DNA of 64,000 bases from Pleurodeles waltl (GCF_031143425.1 NC_090437.1:842035978-842099977), one strand, 5' to 3'. Positions 44,500 through 55,893 are shown, counted from the stretch's first letter. Translations and numbers: made by a program. Notes: generated from the letters alone by a model not told the origin.

Positions 44500-45868
44500 A
44501 TACACACAGAGAGAAAGGAAAAACTGTTTCCTTTCCCTCTGTGTCTGTTTTCCTTAACCCCCCTCCCACCTCAGGGAAGGACTCACCTTTTGGAGCTCCT
44601 TTCTCCCGTCGCACTGGAAGCAAAAGGCTTCTAGCTCATTGTTTAGTATTTAATGATGGCAGAGTGCCATGTACGCTTCCGCTGCCATCCCCAATAGAGC
44701 ATTAATGCGGGGGGAGCTCCAGCGCTGCCAACACGGGTGATTGAGAGGCCGGCTTGTTCAGTGTGGATTGTTATTACACCGTACACAGTGTATTGAAGCC
44801 TTTAGACTGGTATGTAGACTGATATTGCATTGCTTAACCATTGTGTAATTATAGTTAGGTCAGCGTTTTGCTAATTACTTTGGTGCCATTTGAGGAATCT
44901 CCACAAAACTTTCTAAAAAGTTTCTGTTTTTTCCTTATTTGTACATTGAAGCTTTCTGGGTGATCCTTCAAGTGGGGGCAGAGAAAAATGGGGATTCCAA
45001 AATGTAAAATCCCTATGCATTCTCCATAGACTTGTTTAAGAAGCACTACTACAAAAACTGCTGAACAGAAGTGCACCAAATTTGGCAGAAAGCTAGATCT
45101 TGGTCCAGAAAACGAGGTTTCTTGTTTTCTTTTTTTTGATTTGACGTAAATTTGTTCAATAGTTTTGGAGACATTAAGCTCCAAAAATAATTTATCCTGC
45201 AGATAAAAAAAAAATGGTCACTCACTATTCTAAAAAAATGTATTGGGGAGGTGCATGAGTAGCCCCCCCTTCCCACGCTCATTTTGGGTCATGGGGATCC
45301 TGTTCCCCAGTCGAGGTACCTTCGTTAAGGGGAAGGGAGTGCACACACCCTCCCCAAGCCGATGGTAGATCCTGGGACTCCATCCCACTGGGTCCACTAC
45401 ATTAATTAGCAGGAGAATTGCAAGGCCCCACTCTCAGACACTTATTAGGCTCCAGGGACCCCATCCCCTTGGGCCAAAGTCATAACAAAGGGGAAGGGTC
45501 ACACAGCATTCTTCCCCGAGCCTTAAGAGGTCCCAGGATCCCCATTGTCTAGGGCTAAACTAAATCTTAAAAGGAGGGTGCACAGCCTCCATCCCTAACT
45601 CTGTTAAGGCCCCAGGGAACCCATCCCCTGGGGCCAGCTCAAGTAATGTGCCCTGGTTAACACATCCCCAGGATACAGTAGTTTTCCTGCCTGAAGAACT
45701 GCAGTCAGGAAAACATATGCTTGCTTCTCCATGACAGGGGCATTTTTGAATCTCCCACTGTGTGGAAGAAAACATGTCTATCCTGCCCACAGGTGAGTGG
45801 ATAGGGAATGTATGTCTGTTCCTACCTGGCAGGAGCTTTAAAAATGCTCCAGCGAGGTGGGAGCAGAT
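44500..45868. other. Non-coding stretch before the Harbinger element
   Basis: No gene is supported. 45250-45650 has repeated 'ccccagg/ccatcccc' blocks suggesting an old G/C-rich repeat. Minus-strand frames of 109-114 codons have no recognisable domain. Confidence 0.45.
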
Positions 45869-46026
45869 TTTGGCCCTCATTATGACATTGGCAGTAAATC
45901 CCACTTACCACCATGCTGACGACCACAAACTTACCGCCGTGGAGGCGGATATCCGTTCACCATATTATGACACACACATACCAACCCGACAGAATTCAGC
46001 CACATACACAAATCCGCCAGACCAAA

Positions 46027-46047
46027 GGTCAGTGATAAAGTGGTGGT
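46027..46047 (+). other. Subterminal motif, left end of Harbinger element
   Basis: GGTCAGTGATAAAGTGGTGG, 155 bp from the left end, matches the inward-reading motif 21 bp from the right end at 53833-53855. Candidate binding site for the SANT/Myb partner or transposase. Confidence 0.5.
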
Positions 46048-46429
46048 ATCAAAATCCACACCGTTACGCCAACAGAACAACGCCCACTACATTATGACCC
46101 ACAAATCACCATGGCGGACAGTCAGCGGCGGTAAACCTTTGGCGGTACATACCGCAGCGCTCACACTGGACACCCACAGACAAAACAACACCACATTGGA
46201 CAATTCAAACAACACACACCACACCCACACCACTGTAAACCACCCACCCACAGTACCCACAATCCTTTACGAATACCAGTAAGCACCACCATACTGACAC
46301 CAAGATGACTGCCACAACTACATACACACACCACTTACACCCATACATCCCTCATGAACCCCACTTCACACACCCCAACACATTACCCAAAACACCCTCA
46401 CCAACACATCTCACATAACACCCATAGCA

Positions 46430-48080
46430 CCACAAAGACATCCTTGTTTCACAGAGGAGGAGTTAAGGGTCATGTTGGAGGAAATTGTCAGGATAGAGCC
46501 ACAGCTGTTTGGAGCACAGGTGCAGCAAATATCCATTGCAAGAAAGATGGAGCTGTGACGGAGAATCGTGGACAGGGTCAACGCTGTGGGACAGCACCCA
46601 AGAACAAGGGACGACATCAGGAAGAGGTGGAACAGCCTACGGGGGAAGGTACGTTCCATTGCAGCAAGACACTAGCTCGCTATCTAGAGGACTGGCGGTG
46701 GACCACCACCTCCTCCCCCACCAACTCACAGCATGGGAGGAGCAAGTCTTGGCAATACTGCATCCTGAGGGCCTGGCCGGAGTCTGAGGAGGACTGGACT
46801 CTGGTAAGTCAACTTTCAACATTTATCACCTCCATACCTGCATGCCATCACATACCCTCACCCTCACTCCCATCACTCCACTCTATCCCACACACTCCAC
46901 CATCACATCACTTCAATCCCAGTTCCTGGATGCTGTACCAATGCATAGACACCCCTCACAGCCATGCATTGACACTCTTCACCAAAGCATGCATAGCAGA
47001 GAGAACTAACAATCCCACTATAAACTAACATACACAAGTAAAAGCTGGCAGGGCAACACCAACCATAGAGGGGAAGCCAGGGATGTACAATATGTCATAC
47101 ACATGAAGCATAACACAACATTTAGATCCCACAGGTACCCCAGCCAATGTCACCGGAGAGGAGGTGCCAGCACTATCCAGCCCCCCAACAGAGGAGGCCC
47201 ACAGTGATCACAGTACTCTGGACTTCAGGAGCTGGATGATCTACCTGACCCATCAGGGACCACTGGACAGCCGGTTTCCCAAGCCCAGTCACAGACCACC
47301 ACACAACCTCCCCCATCAGGAAAGAACACCACAGCACCCACCCAGCGTACCCAAACCTCTGTCCCCAGGACAGGTCAATCAGCAGTGTGCCCACCTGTAC
47401 AGAGACCCCAGGCTATACCTCACACACAAGACAATCAGGGACCTGGGGTCAGTGGGAGTGGACACATGGTTCAGGGGACAGAGGCACAGGCCACCAGGGA
47501 CACTGGGAGGACTGCTGTGCACCAGGGGGAGGGCAGGACCAGGGAACCGACTCTCCTGGAGGCACTCTCTGAGATCCTGGGAGCCTACCAACATTCCCAG
47601 GACACGATAGGCCAGATCCTTGACAGCGTGCAGGAGAACAGGTGGCTGCAGGAGGGACAGTATCAGAGGATCAGGGAGGACTTGCAGGCCATGAACACCA
47701 CCCTGATCGCCATAGCAGGGGTGCTGGCAGACATGGCCATCATTATGAGGGAGGCAGTCTCAAACCAGCGGGCCCCTGCCATGAGCCAGTCATCTGAACA
47801 GCCTTCCACTTCTGCTGCCGCTAGTGGCCAGGAGGCCCCGCCACAGGACTCACAGGCCACCAGCAACCCCCCCGCAGAAGGTGAACCACCCCGCAAATGT
47901 TCACTGCGATCCAGACAGAAGCCAGAGACACTTGCCAAGACCCCCGCCAGGAAATTAGACTCTCTTCATTGTCCCCCTCGTGTCCCACTCTGTCACCCTG
48001 TCCACCTTGAACTGTCATTGCTCCCCTTCCTATGTCCCCTTGGACAATGCACCTGTGCTACAAACAGACTGGAACAATAA
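46430..48080 (+). pseudogene. SANT/Myb-like (NAIF1-type) transposon protein, broken
   Basis: Exon 1 (about 46430-46803) encodes a SANT/Myb-like domain: FTEEELRVMLEEIV, then IVDRVNAVG, RTRDDIRKRWNSLRGKVRS. A TGA replaces the conserved Trp in the middle (..KMEL*RRI..), and a further stop and frame change follow. A donor GTAAGT at 46804 and an acceptor ending TCCCACAG at 47134 define an intron of about 330 bp. Exon 2 (47135-48080) carries a Pro/Thr/Gln-rich linker, then a predicted coiled coil (LLEALSEILGAYQ ... LQEGQYQRIREDLQAMN), and a basic tail with RKCSLRSRQK. AATAAA lies at 48076 and about 48143. In Harbinger systems such proteins bind the transposase, bring it into the nucleus and to the DNA ends. 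Family known from Naif1. Confidence 0.78.
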
Positions 48081-48290
48081 ACTGGACTTTCCTCCATCAT
48101 CACCCCATCCTATTGCACTTCCCCCCCATATGTTAGCACTTAAATAAACACCCTTGATAAAAATCGATTTTGAGTATGTCATTTATTTCAAATATGTATT
48201 GATTGAAACATGTACAACCAGTGCAAATGAACTGTACATAAAATGAGCATAGAATTAATGACCTTTAGCTGGCTGTTGTGATCACACCAG

Positions 48291-48446
48291 GGCCCATATT
48301 TATACTTTTTTTGCGCCACATTTGCGTCATTTTTTGATGCAAAAGTGGCACAAACTTACAAAATATAATTCTATTTTATAAGTTTGCACCACTATTGCGT
48401 CAAAAAATTACGCAAATGTGGTGCAAAAAAAGTATAAATATGGGCC
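48291..48446. mobile_element. 156-bp MITE nested in the Harbinger element, CAG duplications
   Basis: The ends read GGCCCATATTTATACTTTTT on both sides as inverted repeats, and the palindrome extends through 'tttgcgccacatttgcgtcatttttt' with few mismatches to the centre. CAG flanks it (48288-48290 and 48447-48449). It lies in the 3' untranslated region of the transposase gene, so it is younger than the host element. No coding content. Confidence 0.88.
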
Positions 48447-48589
48447 CAGGAGTATTTGTCATATCACTAACATCTGCAAAATGAATAGCCAGAGGGAACA
48501 GTAAGTGGGCATAGAATTGGGAAGTACCAGCTTGCCAATGTCGCATAGAATACAACTAAAGTCATAGAAATGTAAAGTTACATTGTCTC

Positions 48590-49515
48590 ACCTGTGTGTC
48601 ATTGGAAGTACTGACGGAAAACTGATGTTCTGTTGTCCTGATCCTCATCCTCTGCCTCCTCATCCTCACTGTCCACAGGGTCAACAGCCTTGGTGGTTGT
48701 GCAACATGCAGCATGCCACTACTACCTGGCAGACCTTCTTGGGTGAGTAGCATATGGATCCATCTGTTAGATGGAGGAACCGGAACCTGGCCTTCAGGAG
48801 ACCAAAGGTTCTCTCAATAATCCTTCTGGTTCGCCCATGTGCCTCATTATAACGTTCTTCTACCCTTCTCCTGGCATTACTCACAGGGGTCAGCAGCCAT
48901 GATTAGTTTGGGTAACCGGAGTCACCTGCAAATATTGAGGGACAACATTTAGCCACACACTATTCTATATGGCCCACACCATACCCATACACCAATATAT
49001 ACTGGGTGGGAACCAGGGCATACTGATTAGCCACACCCTGTGCATCTGTAGTTGGGCCATCACATTTGGGATGCTGCTATTCCTCAGGAAAAAGGCATCA
49101 TGCACCGACCCTTGATACTTAGCATTGATGTGGGAGATGTACTGGTCCGCCAAGCACACCATCTGCACATTCATGGAGTGGAAACTCTTACGATTCCTGA
49201 ACACCTGTTCATTCTGGGGGTGGGGGGGTACAAATGCAATATGTGTTCCGTCAATCTCCCCAATTATATTGGGGATATGTCCCATTGAATAAAACTGCCA
49301 AGCCCACTGTCACTTGGAAAGAACCAGTTGCCAGGAAATGGAGCACTGATAGAACGTGCACAAGAAGGGGGATTCCAGTGGGGTGACGGATAGCAGATAC
49401 CAGGTCAGGCTCCAATTGGGCACACAACTCTGTGATTGTTGCCCTGTCCAGTCTACACTGTCCTCCAGTGTAGCCAAGTCCACCAGGGGTCTGTACACGG
49501 GGGTATGTCTCCATA
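48590..49515 (-). pseudogene. HARBI1-like DDE transposase, broken
   Basis: Harbinger transposase cuts and joins the element ends. In minus-strand order: an N-terminal helical region (ITELCAQLEPDLVSAIRHPT, VLHFLATGSFQ, 49440-49330); then NIIGEIDGTHIAF with the first Asp, FRNRKSFHSMNVQMVC, and GSVHDAFFLRNSSI with the second Asp (49285-49070); then RIIERTFGLLKARF with the Glu and CCMLHN (48884-48681). All three catalytic residues are present. Between GSFQ and EIDGT about 60 residues of the usual DNA-binding part are missing, probably a deletion with a frame change. The stop just after LHN may come from one extra base near 48692, because an acidic tail ending in a stop at about 48598 is open in the next frame. 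Polyadenylation-type AATAAA (minus) is at about 48182. Confidence 0.85.
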
Positions 49516-49962
49516 AAAATCTAAGGGACAAAAGAGTGAGGAGCCTGTCACAAACTGAACAATGGAGCCACAACAGTAGTTTGCAATCTGTATACATGAA
49601 ATGGGTCAGTGTGATCAGTGCAGTATGTGCCTGTTCTCCTTTGATGCAGCATTATTCCATAGGCCTGCACCCCCTGAAATGGTGTCCGCCTGCCTGTGTG
49701 GAGGGACAGGTGGAAGTGAGGTAATGCCGCTTACGTTATGCACCGTGGTGGGAGGTGGTCGGGAACTGCTGTGCAATTCCTCATTGGTTAATATTGGGCC
49801 CTATAGGGTACAGTGACCAATGGTGATCTACGCCGGCGGTGACAGTATGCACCGCCGCGGACCTGACTGCCATTTTCTATCAGATTCCTCACTTGTTTCC
49901 TGACCTTCCATAGGAGAGGACCCACACTGCATGTGCTGCTGTGACCTGTGTCTGGAACCTAC

Positions 49963-52600
49963 CATGGCCCGTGTGACTGGGAAAAGCCTTCACTTCAGAG
50001 GAGTTGGAGAGACTGGTGGATGGGGTCCTACCCCAGTACGGACTGCTGTATGGGCCTCCAGACCAACAGGTGAGTACACTGTGGGCACGATGCATATGGC
50101 ATGCATGTATGGAGGTGTGTGTGAAGGCATTGTGTAAGGGGGAGGGATGTCCTCCTGGCTGGGTACACATTGAGTGCAGGGCTATGTGTGTGCCACTAAT
50201 GCTGTAAACCGGTATGGTGGGCCATTTGTGTAACTGGCTAGACTGTTTGTCTGATGGTGTTCTCCTGTCTGTATTGCCTCTGCAGATCAGCACCCATCAA
50301 AAGAAGGGTATATGGCATGCCATCGCCAAGGAGGTGCAGACCCTTGGGGTCTATGGCAGGAGGAGCACCCACTGTCGCAAACCTTGGGAGGAACTGAGAC
50401 GCTGGGCATGGAAGACCACGGAGGCCCAGCTGGGGATGACCTCCCAACAAGGAAGGGGTGCCCATCGAAACCTGACGCCCCTGATGGCCCGCATACTGGC
50501 AGTGGCCTATCCAGAGCTGGATGGGCACTTGAGGGCACCACAGCAGCCTCAAGGGGGTGAGTACAGTGGCTATCATTACAACTTACCCCTGGTGGGGTGA
50601 TGTCCGTCTGGTGGTTATGTGCCAGTGGGTGCCCCTAGCCCAGTCCAGGCATAGCAGCGTAGGTCCTCTGGTGGCTAAGGGCCTGAAGGGGAAATACTGC
50701 CTACCTAGTTTGTTAGCATCCACTACTGGTGAGTGCTGTGTGGGTCCCAGGTGTGCTGCAGTTGGCGGTGTGTGCTCCTCCTCATGCCTTGGTGGCTAGC
50801 AATATCACTGGTAGTGCAATGCATAGTGCGTAGGCCTGTACCCGGTGTGTGAGGGTGCTGTGTACACCAGTGATGGTTTTGGTGCTGTCATTGACCCCGT
50901 GTGTCCTTTGTCTCTCTCCCTCCTTTCTTGTTTTGTCATCCTGTCCTTATGTGCATTAGCATCATCTGGCGGAGGAGCAGAGGCACCTGCAACAGAGGGA
51001 GCTGCATCCCACAGGAGCCTGGAGGCAGAATCCACTGACGATGAGTGCATCAGTGGGATGGAGGGCGAGGGGAGCACCAGGGCAGGGACTGGAGGGGACA
51101 ATACAGACTCAGATATCTCCTCCAATGGGAGGTCCCTGGTGGTGGCGGACACCTCTGTGACCAACCCAGCTACAGGTACAGCCGCCACCCCTGAACCAGC
51201 ATCGCCCTCCCAGCAGCCCCTAGCGAGTTGCCCGTGCCTGCTCACCCAGGAGGGTGGGCATCTCCTTTGCCGCAGGCGCATCAGGCCCTGCCTCAGTGAG
51301 CCCTGCTGCCCTGAGTGAGGAGGCTATTGACCTCCTGAGATCCATCTCTGTAGGGCAGTCAACAATTGTTAATGCCATCCAGGAGCTGGCAACCAGATGC
51401 AACAATCTAATTCATTCCTGGAGGGCATTTACACTGGATTGGAGGCCCAACACAGCTCGATTAAGGCTCTGGCCTCGTCTCTGACGGCAGCCATTGTCCC
51501 TCTTTCTACTGTCACCCTCCAACTTCCACTTCCCAGTCCCATTCTCCTCAACCCCAACACATCCCAAGCACACAGCCAGACAAGCATGCACGCAGGACAA
51601 CACCCAAGAGTGTCACAGGCAAACACAAGCACCATACTTCATCCCATAAGCACTCACACAAACACCATCCAGTTGCAGACACAACAACATTCACTATTTC
51701 CACTGTCTCCCCCTCCTCCTCCTCCTCCACCTCCCACCCAGTTATGTCCACACTCACATCTGCATCCACTACATCATTATCCACTACCTACATCATTACC
51801 ACACCAAGCAGAACACACACCTCACTTGCAGACACCTCCACAACATCCATGCACACGTCCCTGGTGTCCTCTCCCACTGTGTCTGTCCCCCCCCAGGTAC
51901 ACAAACGCAAGAACCTAGACACCCAACAGCCATCCACCTTACCACAGCATACAACCCATGCACCTGCACCCCAATCCAGCAGACAAACACCTCTAACAAC
52001 CACTCCTTCATCCACCACTCCTATGACTTCTCCCTCTTCCCTCCCCAATGTCCCTAAAAAGCTTTTCCTTTCCACCATTGATACACTTCCCTACCTCTCC
52101 CCCCGTCCTGCATGTATGGCCAGGGTATCAAGAACCCAGCCAAGCACCTCAGCCAAACAGTCCACGGGCCCAGTTCCATCAGCACCTAGTCGTGGTGGAA
52201 AGGATTCCAGGCCACAAATACTGAAGGAGAAGGAGCCTGCACTAGCCATCAAAAAGGGGAAGGAGCCTGCACTAGCAGCTGTCACAGAGCCCCCCAACCA
52301 GCTGTGGTTGTGAAGCCAGCACTGAGTGCAGGGGCAGAGCAGGGTCAGAGCAGGAGCCTCCCACTACCACCACCACCACCACAGTGCAGCAATCGCCGGG
52401 TGCAGGGGCAGAGCAAGAGCCTCCCACTACCACCACCACAGTGCAGCCATCGCAGGGTGCAGGGGCTGAGCAGGAGCCTCCCACTACCACCACCACCACC
52501 ACAGAGCAGCCATTGCAGGGTGCAGGGACAGAGCAGGAGCCTCCCACTATCACCACCACAGTGCAGCTGTTACCGCCAGCGGACTCCATGTGATCCAGCC
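49963..52600 (+). pseudogene. Second SANT/Myb-like transposon protein, broken
   Basis: Starts MARVTGK at 49963, then a frameshift into FTSEELERLVDGVLPQYGLL. The donor is GTGAGT at 50070, the acceptor TGCAG at 50285. Exon 2 (50286-50556) has KKGIWHAIAKEVQTLGVYG, RSTHCRKPWEELRRWAWKT and LTPLMARILAVAYPELDG, the second half of a SANT/Myb-like domain. The donor is GTGAGT at 50557, the acceptor TTAG at 50959. Exon 3 has an acidic Ser/Gly/Thr linker (AESTDDECISGMEGEG), a predicted coil (SEEAIDLLRSISVGQSTIV..AIQELAT) and a long Thr/Ser/Pro-rich tail with 57/63-bp in-frame repeats. At least three frameshifts. It differs from the NAIF1-like protein in domain sequence and architecture. A DNA-binding or targeting role is inferred from the domain. 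Confidence 0.72.
52354..52600 (+). repeat. In-frame repeats in the tail of the second SANT protein (57/63 bp)
   Basis: GAGCCTCCCACTA starts at 52354, 52417, 52474 and 52537: spacings 63, 57 and 63, all multiples of three. Each unit reads as EQEPPT followed by a Thr run and a GAGAEQ-like end. Length varies by the number of ACC codons, typical of slippage kept in frame. Confidence 0.85.
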
Positions 52601-52630
52601 TCCATGGGCTGCTGTGCGGCCTGTCCCCTC

Positions 52631-53050
52631 CAGAACCAGTGTGGGAGACACCCACTTGAGAGACTGTGGTCTTGTACTCCCCAGGCACAGGGCTTGTTGC
52701 CCCCTCCAGAACTAGTGGGCAAGTCACCCACTTGAGAAACTGTGGCCTTGCACTCCCCAGGACCAAGCACAGGGTGTGTTGCCACCTCCAGAACCAGTGG
52801 GCAAGTCACCCACTTGTGAGACTGTGGCCTTGCACTCCCCAGGACCAAGCACAGGGCTTGTTGCCCCTTCCAGAACCAGTAGGCAAGTCACCCACTTGAG
52901 AGACTGTGGCCTTGCACTCCCCAGGACCAAGCACAGGGCTTGTTGCCCCCTCCAGAACCAGTGGGCAAGTCACCCACTTGAGATACTGTGGCCCTACACT
53001 CCCCAGGACCCAGCACAGGGCTTGTTGCCCCCTCCAGAAACAGTGGTCTT
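52631..53050 (+). repeat. 82-bp minisatellite, five units and a partial
   Basis: CAGAAC(C/T)AGTG starts units at 52631, 52707, 52789, 52871, 52953 and 53035: spacings 76, 82, 82, 82 and 82. Units are over 90 percent alike by eye. As 82 is not a multiple of three, a frame crossing the array changes phase at each unit; the overlapping frames on both strands are artefacts. It follows the coding part of the second SANT gene. Confidence 0.9.
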
Positions 53051-53832
53051 GTTTCCACATCCGGCTGAGGTGCTTCCCCCTCCCCCTGAGGTGCCTGCCT
53101 ATGTGCCACCTGATGTCCCTGCAGTGTTCTCTTCATATTTATGCAGGGAACGAGTGGGGCTTTGGACTTTGCCCTGTGACCATGTGGCCCCTGTGAACTG
53201 TGGACTGGGCAGTGTCCCTTTTTTGTACATTTGTACATATCTGTTGCATTGGCAAATCGTAAAATTAAGTTTGTGTTGATCTTATTACAATCACTTTAGT
53301 CAATTCATGTTGTCCGTCCATTATTCAGCTGATTTACGGGATAAATAGTTTTCTTGTGAAGCTGGTTATGTGTATAATGTGTGTGTGAATGGTGTGTGTT
53401 GTGCGTGTGTGTGTCACTCTTGTTTTTCTCCCCCCCTCCCTTGTGTGTTAAGGCGGCTGTACTCACCGTCGTCATCTTCGCCGGTGTTGGTGTTCGTGTT
53501 GGAACATAAAGAAGAAGATCATCGGAAATACTTGCAGTTCAAGTTCCATGGCGGCGTTGCTCTTCCCCCTGTTTCCAATGGTGAGTCCTTTCACTTCTGT
53601 AATGTGTTTCCGCCAGGCGTTTGATGGTGTTGGTACCGCCTCGGAAAAGGTGGCAGATTGTGTTGTCATAATATGGTGGGCGGAACTTTGTCTTCCGCCT
53701 GGCTGTAGGCGGCTAACGCCGTGGTGCCTGTTGTTTCCGCCCTGTCGGTCGGTGTGGTACATTGGCTGTCTTTGGAGATCTAACCGCCATGCTCATAATT
53801 TGGCGGTACTTACCTCCAGCCTATTGGCAGTA
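53051..53832. other. Right untranslated / subterminal part of the Harbinger element
   Basis: No gene. 53360-53420 has a GT microsatellite. 53440-53830 is CpG-containing with GGCGG/CCGCC blocks like the left subterminal region at 45910-46150. Confidence 0.5.
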
Positions 53833-53855
53833 TTACCGCCACTTTATCACCGACC
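53833..53855 (-). other. Subterminal motif, right end of Harbinger element
   Basis: On the minus strand it reads GGTCGGTGATAAAGTGGCGG, two mismatches in 20 from the left copy at 46027. It lies immediately inside the right terminal repeat, while the left copy is set further in. Confidence 0.5.
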
Positions 53856-53879
53856 GCTAGGGTCGTTATGAGGACCTTT

Positions 53880-54175
53880 GTTTCCCTGCCTGCTCTCCTG
53901 CAAGGAGGGAAACACTGATTACTCTCGTCCAGGGGGAGTGTGCAGAAAGAGCTGCTCTTACCAGGTTGGATCAGTTCAGGCTCCTGCAGTATGCATGGAG
54001 CCAGCTAGGGCCCCCAGCTTGCTACTTGGTGGGTGCCTCGAGGAATGGGCTCCCGAGGGCTACAGTAGGCTTGGGGAAGGGGGACACCCACTCCCTCCAC
54101 TTTAAATTAACTGCAGCCCCGGAGGATGGAGTCCACAGAGCCTATTTTATTAAGGCCTGGTGAGTGGGGTTGCAA
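53880..54175. other. Flank between the Harbinger element and the satellite
   Basis: Contains a block ('actttaaattaactgcagccccggagga..' near 54098) repeated in diverged form near 54320 ('ctttaagttaactgcggctgggtga'), so it is itself repetitive. No gene. Confidence 0.45.
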
Positions 54176-55467
54176 ATCCACTCTACATCACTCCACTCTA
54201 CACTATTCTACTGTATGCTCCTTCACTGTACCCCTTACCTTTTTAAAGAATTTTTCCTTCGGGGATTAGGGTACCTGGGGCCTTTTAAAGCTCAAAGGGG
54301 GGAATGCATGCTCCCCTCCCCTTTAAGTTAACTGCGGCTGGGTGATGCAGTCCCTATGGTCTGCTAAGGCTTGGGAAGGGGGGCCAAATATCTGTTTCAA
54401 GTACTACATTCCACTCTACACTACTGCACTCTATGCTACTCTGCTGTACGCTATAACACTCTACACCGCTATACTCTATTTCACTCCAGTATATGCCAAT
54501 CCACTCCAAGGTAATTCCCCTGTATGCCACGGCTCTGTACCCCACTCCACTCTGCGCCAGTACACTCTGCACGACTCCACTGCAGGCTAGTACACTGCGC
54601 CACTCCATTCTCTGTCACTCCACTGTATGCCCCTCCATTCTGTGCTACTCCAAAATATGCTATTCCACTGTATGCAACTCTACTGTACTACACTACACTT
54701 CACTCTATTCCACTCTATGCTACTCCACTCTACACCCCTCCTGTGTACGCACTCCACTATATGCTATTTCACTGTATGTCACTCCACTCTACACCACTCC
54801 ACTGTATGCTATTACACTGTCCATCACTTCTGCCTGTGCCACTCCAATGTACACCACTCTACTCTGCACTACTACACTCCATGCTATTCCACTCTACGAC
54901 TCTCCACTCTATGCTACTCTCCACTCTTCCACTATATCGCACTCCACTGTACGTCAGTCCACTGTACGCCACTACATTCAACTTTATTCCACTACACCCC
55001 ACTCCACTGTACACTACTCCACTGTCTGCCATTCCACTGTCTTTCAACGTTATTCTACTTTACACCACTGCACTGTTCACTACTCCACTGTCTGCCACTC
55101 CACTGTCTGCCGTTCCATTCTATGCAGCACTCTACGCTAATCTACTCTAGGCCACTCCACTCTAAGCCACTTCAAACTATGCCACTACAGTATAAGCTAT
55201 TACACTGTACACCACTACAGTATACCTTGCTACACTTTACCCCATTCCACTCTACTATGCTCCACTCTATGGTATTCCAGTCTACACCATTCCACTTTAC
55301 GCTACTCCACTCTATGATATTCCACTCTTTGCCACTTCACTGTATGCCACTCCCGTCTACACCACTTCAGTCCATACTATTCCACTGTATGCCACTACAC
55401 TGTACTTGACTCCACTCTACGCCATGCAACTGTATGCCACTCCACTCTTCGCCCCTCCTCTCTACGC

Positions 55468-55694
55468 CAGTGGTTCCCAATCTGTGGTCCGGGGACCCCT
55501 AGGGGTCCGCGAAGCCTCCTCAGGGGGTCCACGACTGCTTACAAAATTAAATAATATTAACAGATTAGGTACCCAGCTTTCAGTAATGACTCAGTGAGGG
55601 GTCCCCGGATTCCAATAATGATTTAGTGGGGGTACCCGGGTTCCAGTAATGATAAAGTGGGGGTCCACAGAAGTCAAAAGGTTGGGAACCACTG
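55468..55694. mobile_element. hAT-type MITE in the satellite, 227 bp, 8-bp duplication
   Basis: It begins CAGTGGTTCCCAA and ends TTGGGAACCACTG, inverted terminal repeats of the hAT kind. Perfect 8-bp copies CTCTACGC flank it (55460-55467 and 55695-55702). The satellite itself contains CTCTACGC often, so part of the match could be chance, but the boundary is exact. Not coding. Confidence 0.88.
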
Positions 55695-55893
55695 CTCTAC
55701 GCTATTCCACTGTATGACACTACACTGTACATAACTCCATTCTGTAGCGCTCCACTCTACACCATTCCAGTGTATGCCACTCTTTTGTATGCTTTTCCAC
55801 TCTACCCGACTCCACTATACACCACTCCACTCTACAACACTCCACTGTATGTTCCACTGTACCCCACTCCACTCTACCCACAGCTCTCTACAT

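Larger units (their letters stand above)
45872..53876. mobile_element. PIF/Harbinger DNA transposon, 8005 bp, with three broken genes
   Basis: The left end reads GGCCCTCATTATGAC and the right end inward GGTCCTCATAACGAC (12 of 15 agree). TTT flanks both sides (45869-45871 and 53877-53879), a 3-bp duplication typical of the superfamily. Inside are a SANT/Myb-like gene on plus (46430-48080), a HARBI1-like transposase on minus (49515-48590), and a second SANT/Myb-like gene on plus (49963-52600). A 156-bp MITE (48291-48446) sits inside it. Subterminal G/C-rich blocks include a shared motif at 46027-46047 and 53833-53855. All three genes carry breaks. Well over the 3-5 kb common for animal Harbinger elements, partly from minisatellite growth at 52354-53045. 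Confidence 0.85.

Noticed and set aside
52272..53279. Overlapping frames of 116-167 codons on both strands
   Set aside because: They read through the 57/63-bp and 82-bp minisatellites. The 82-bp period makes each frame repeat with phase changes.
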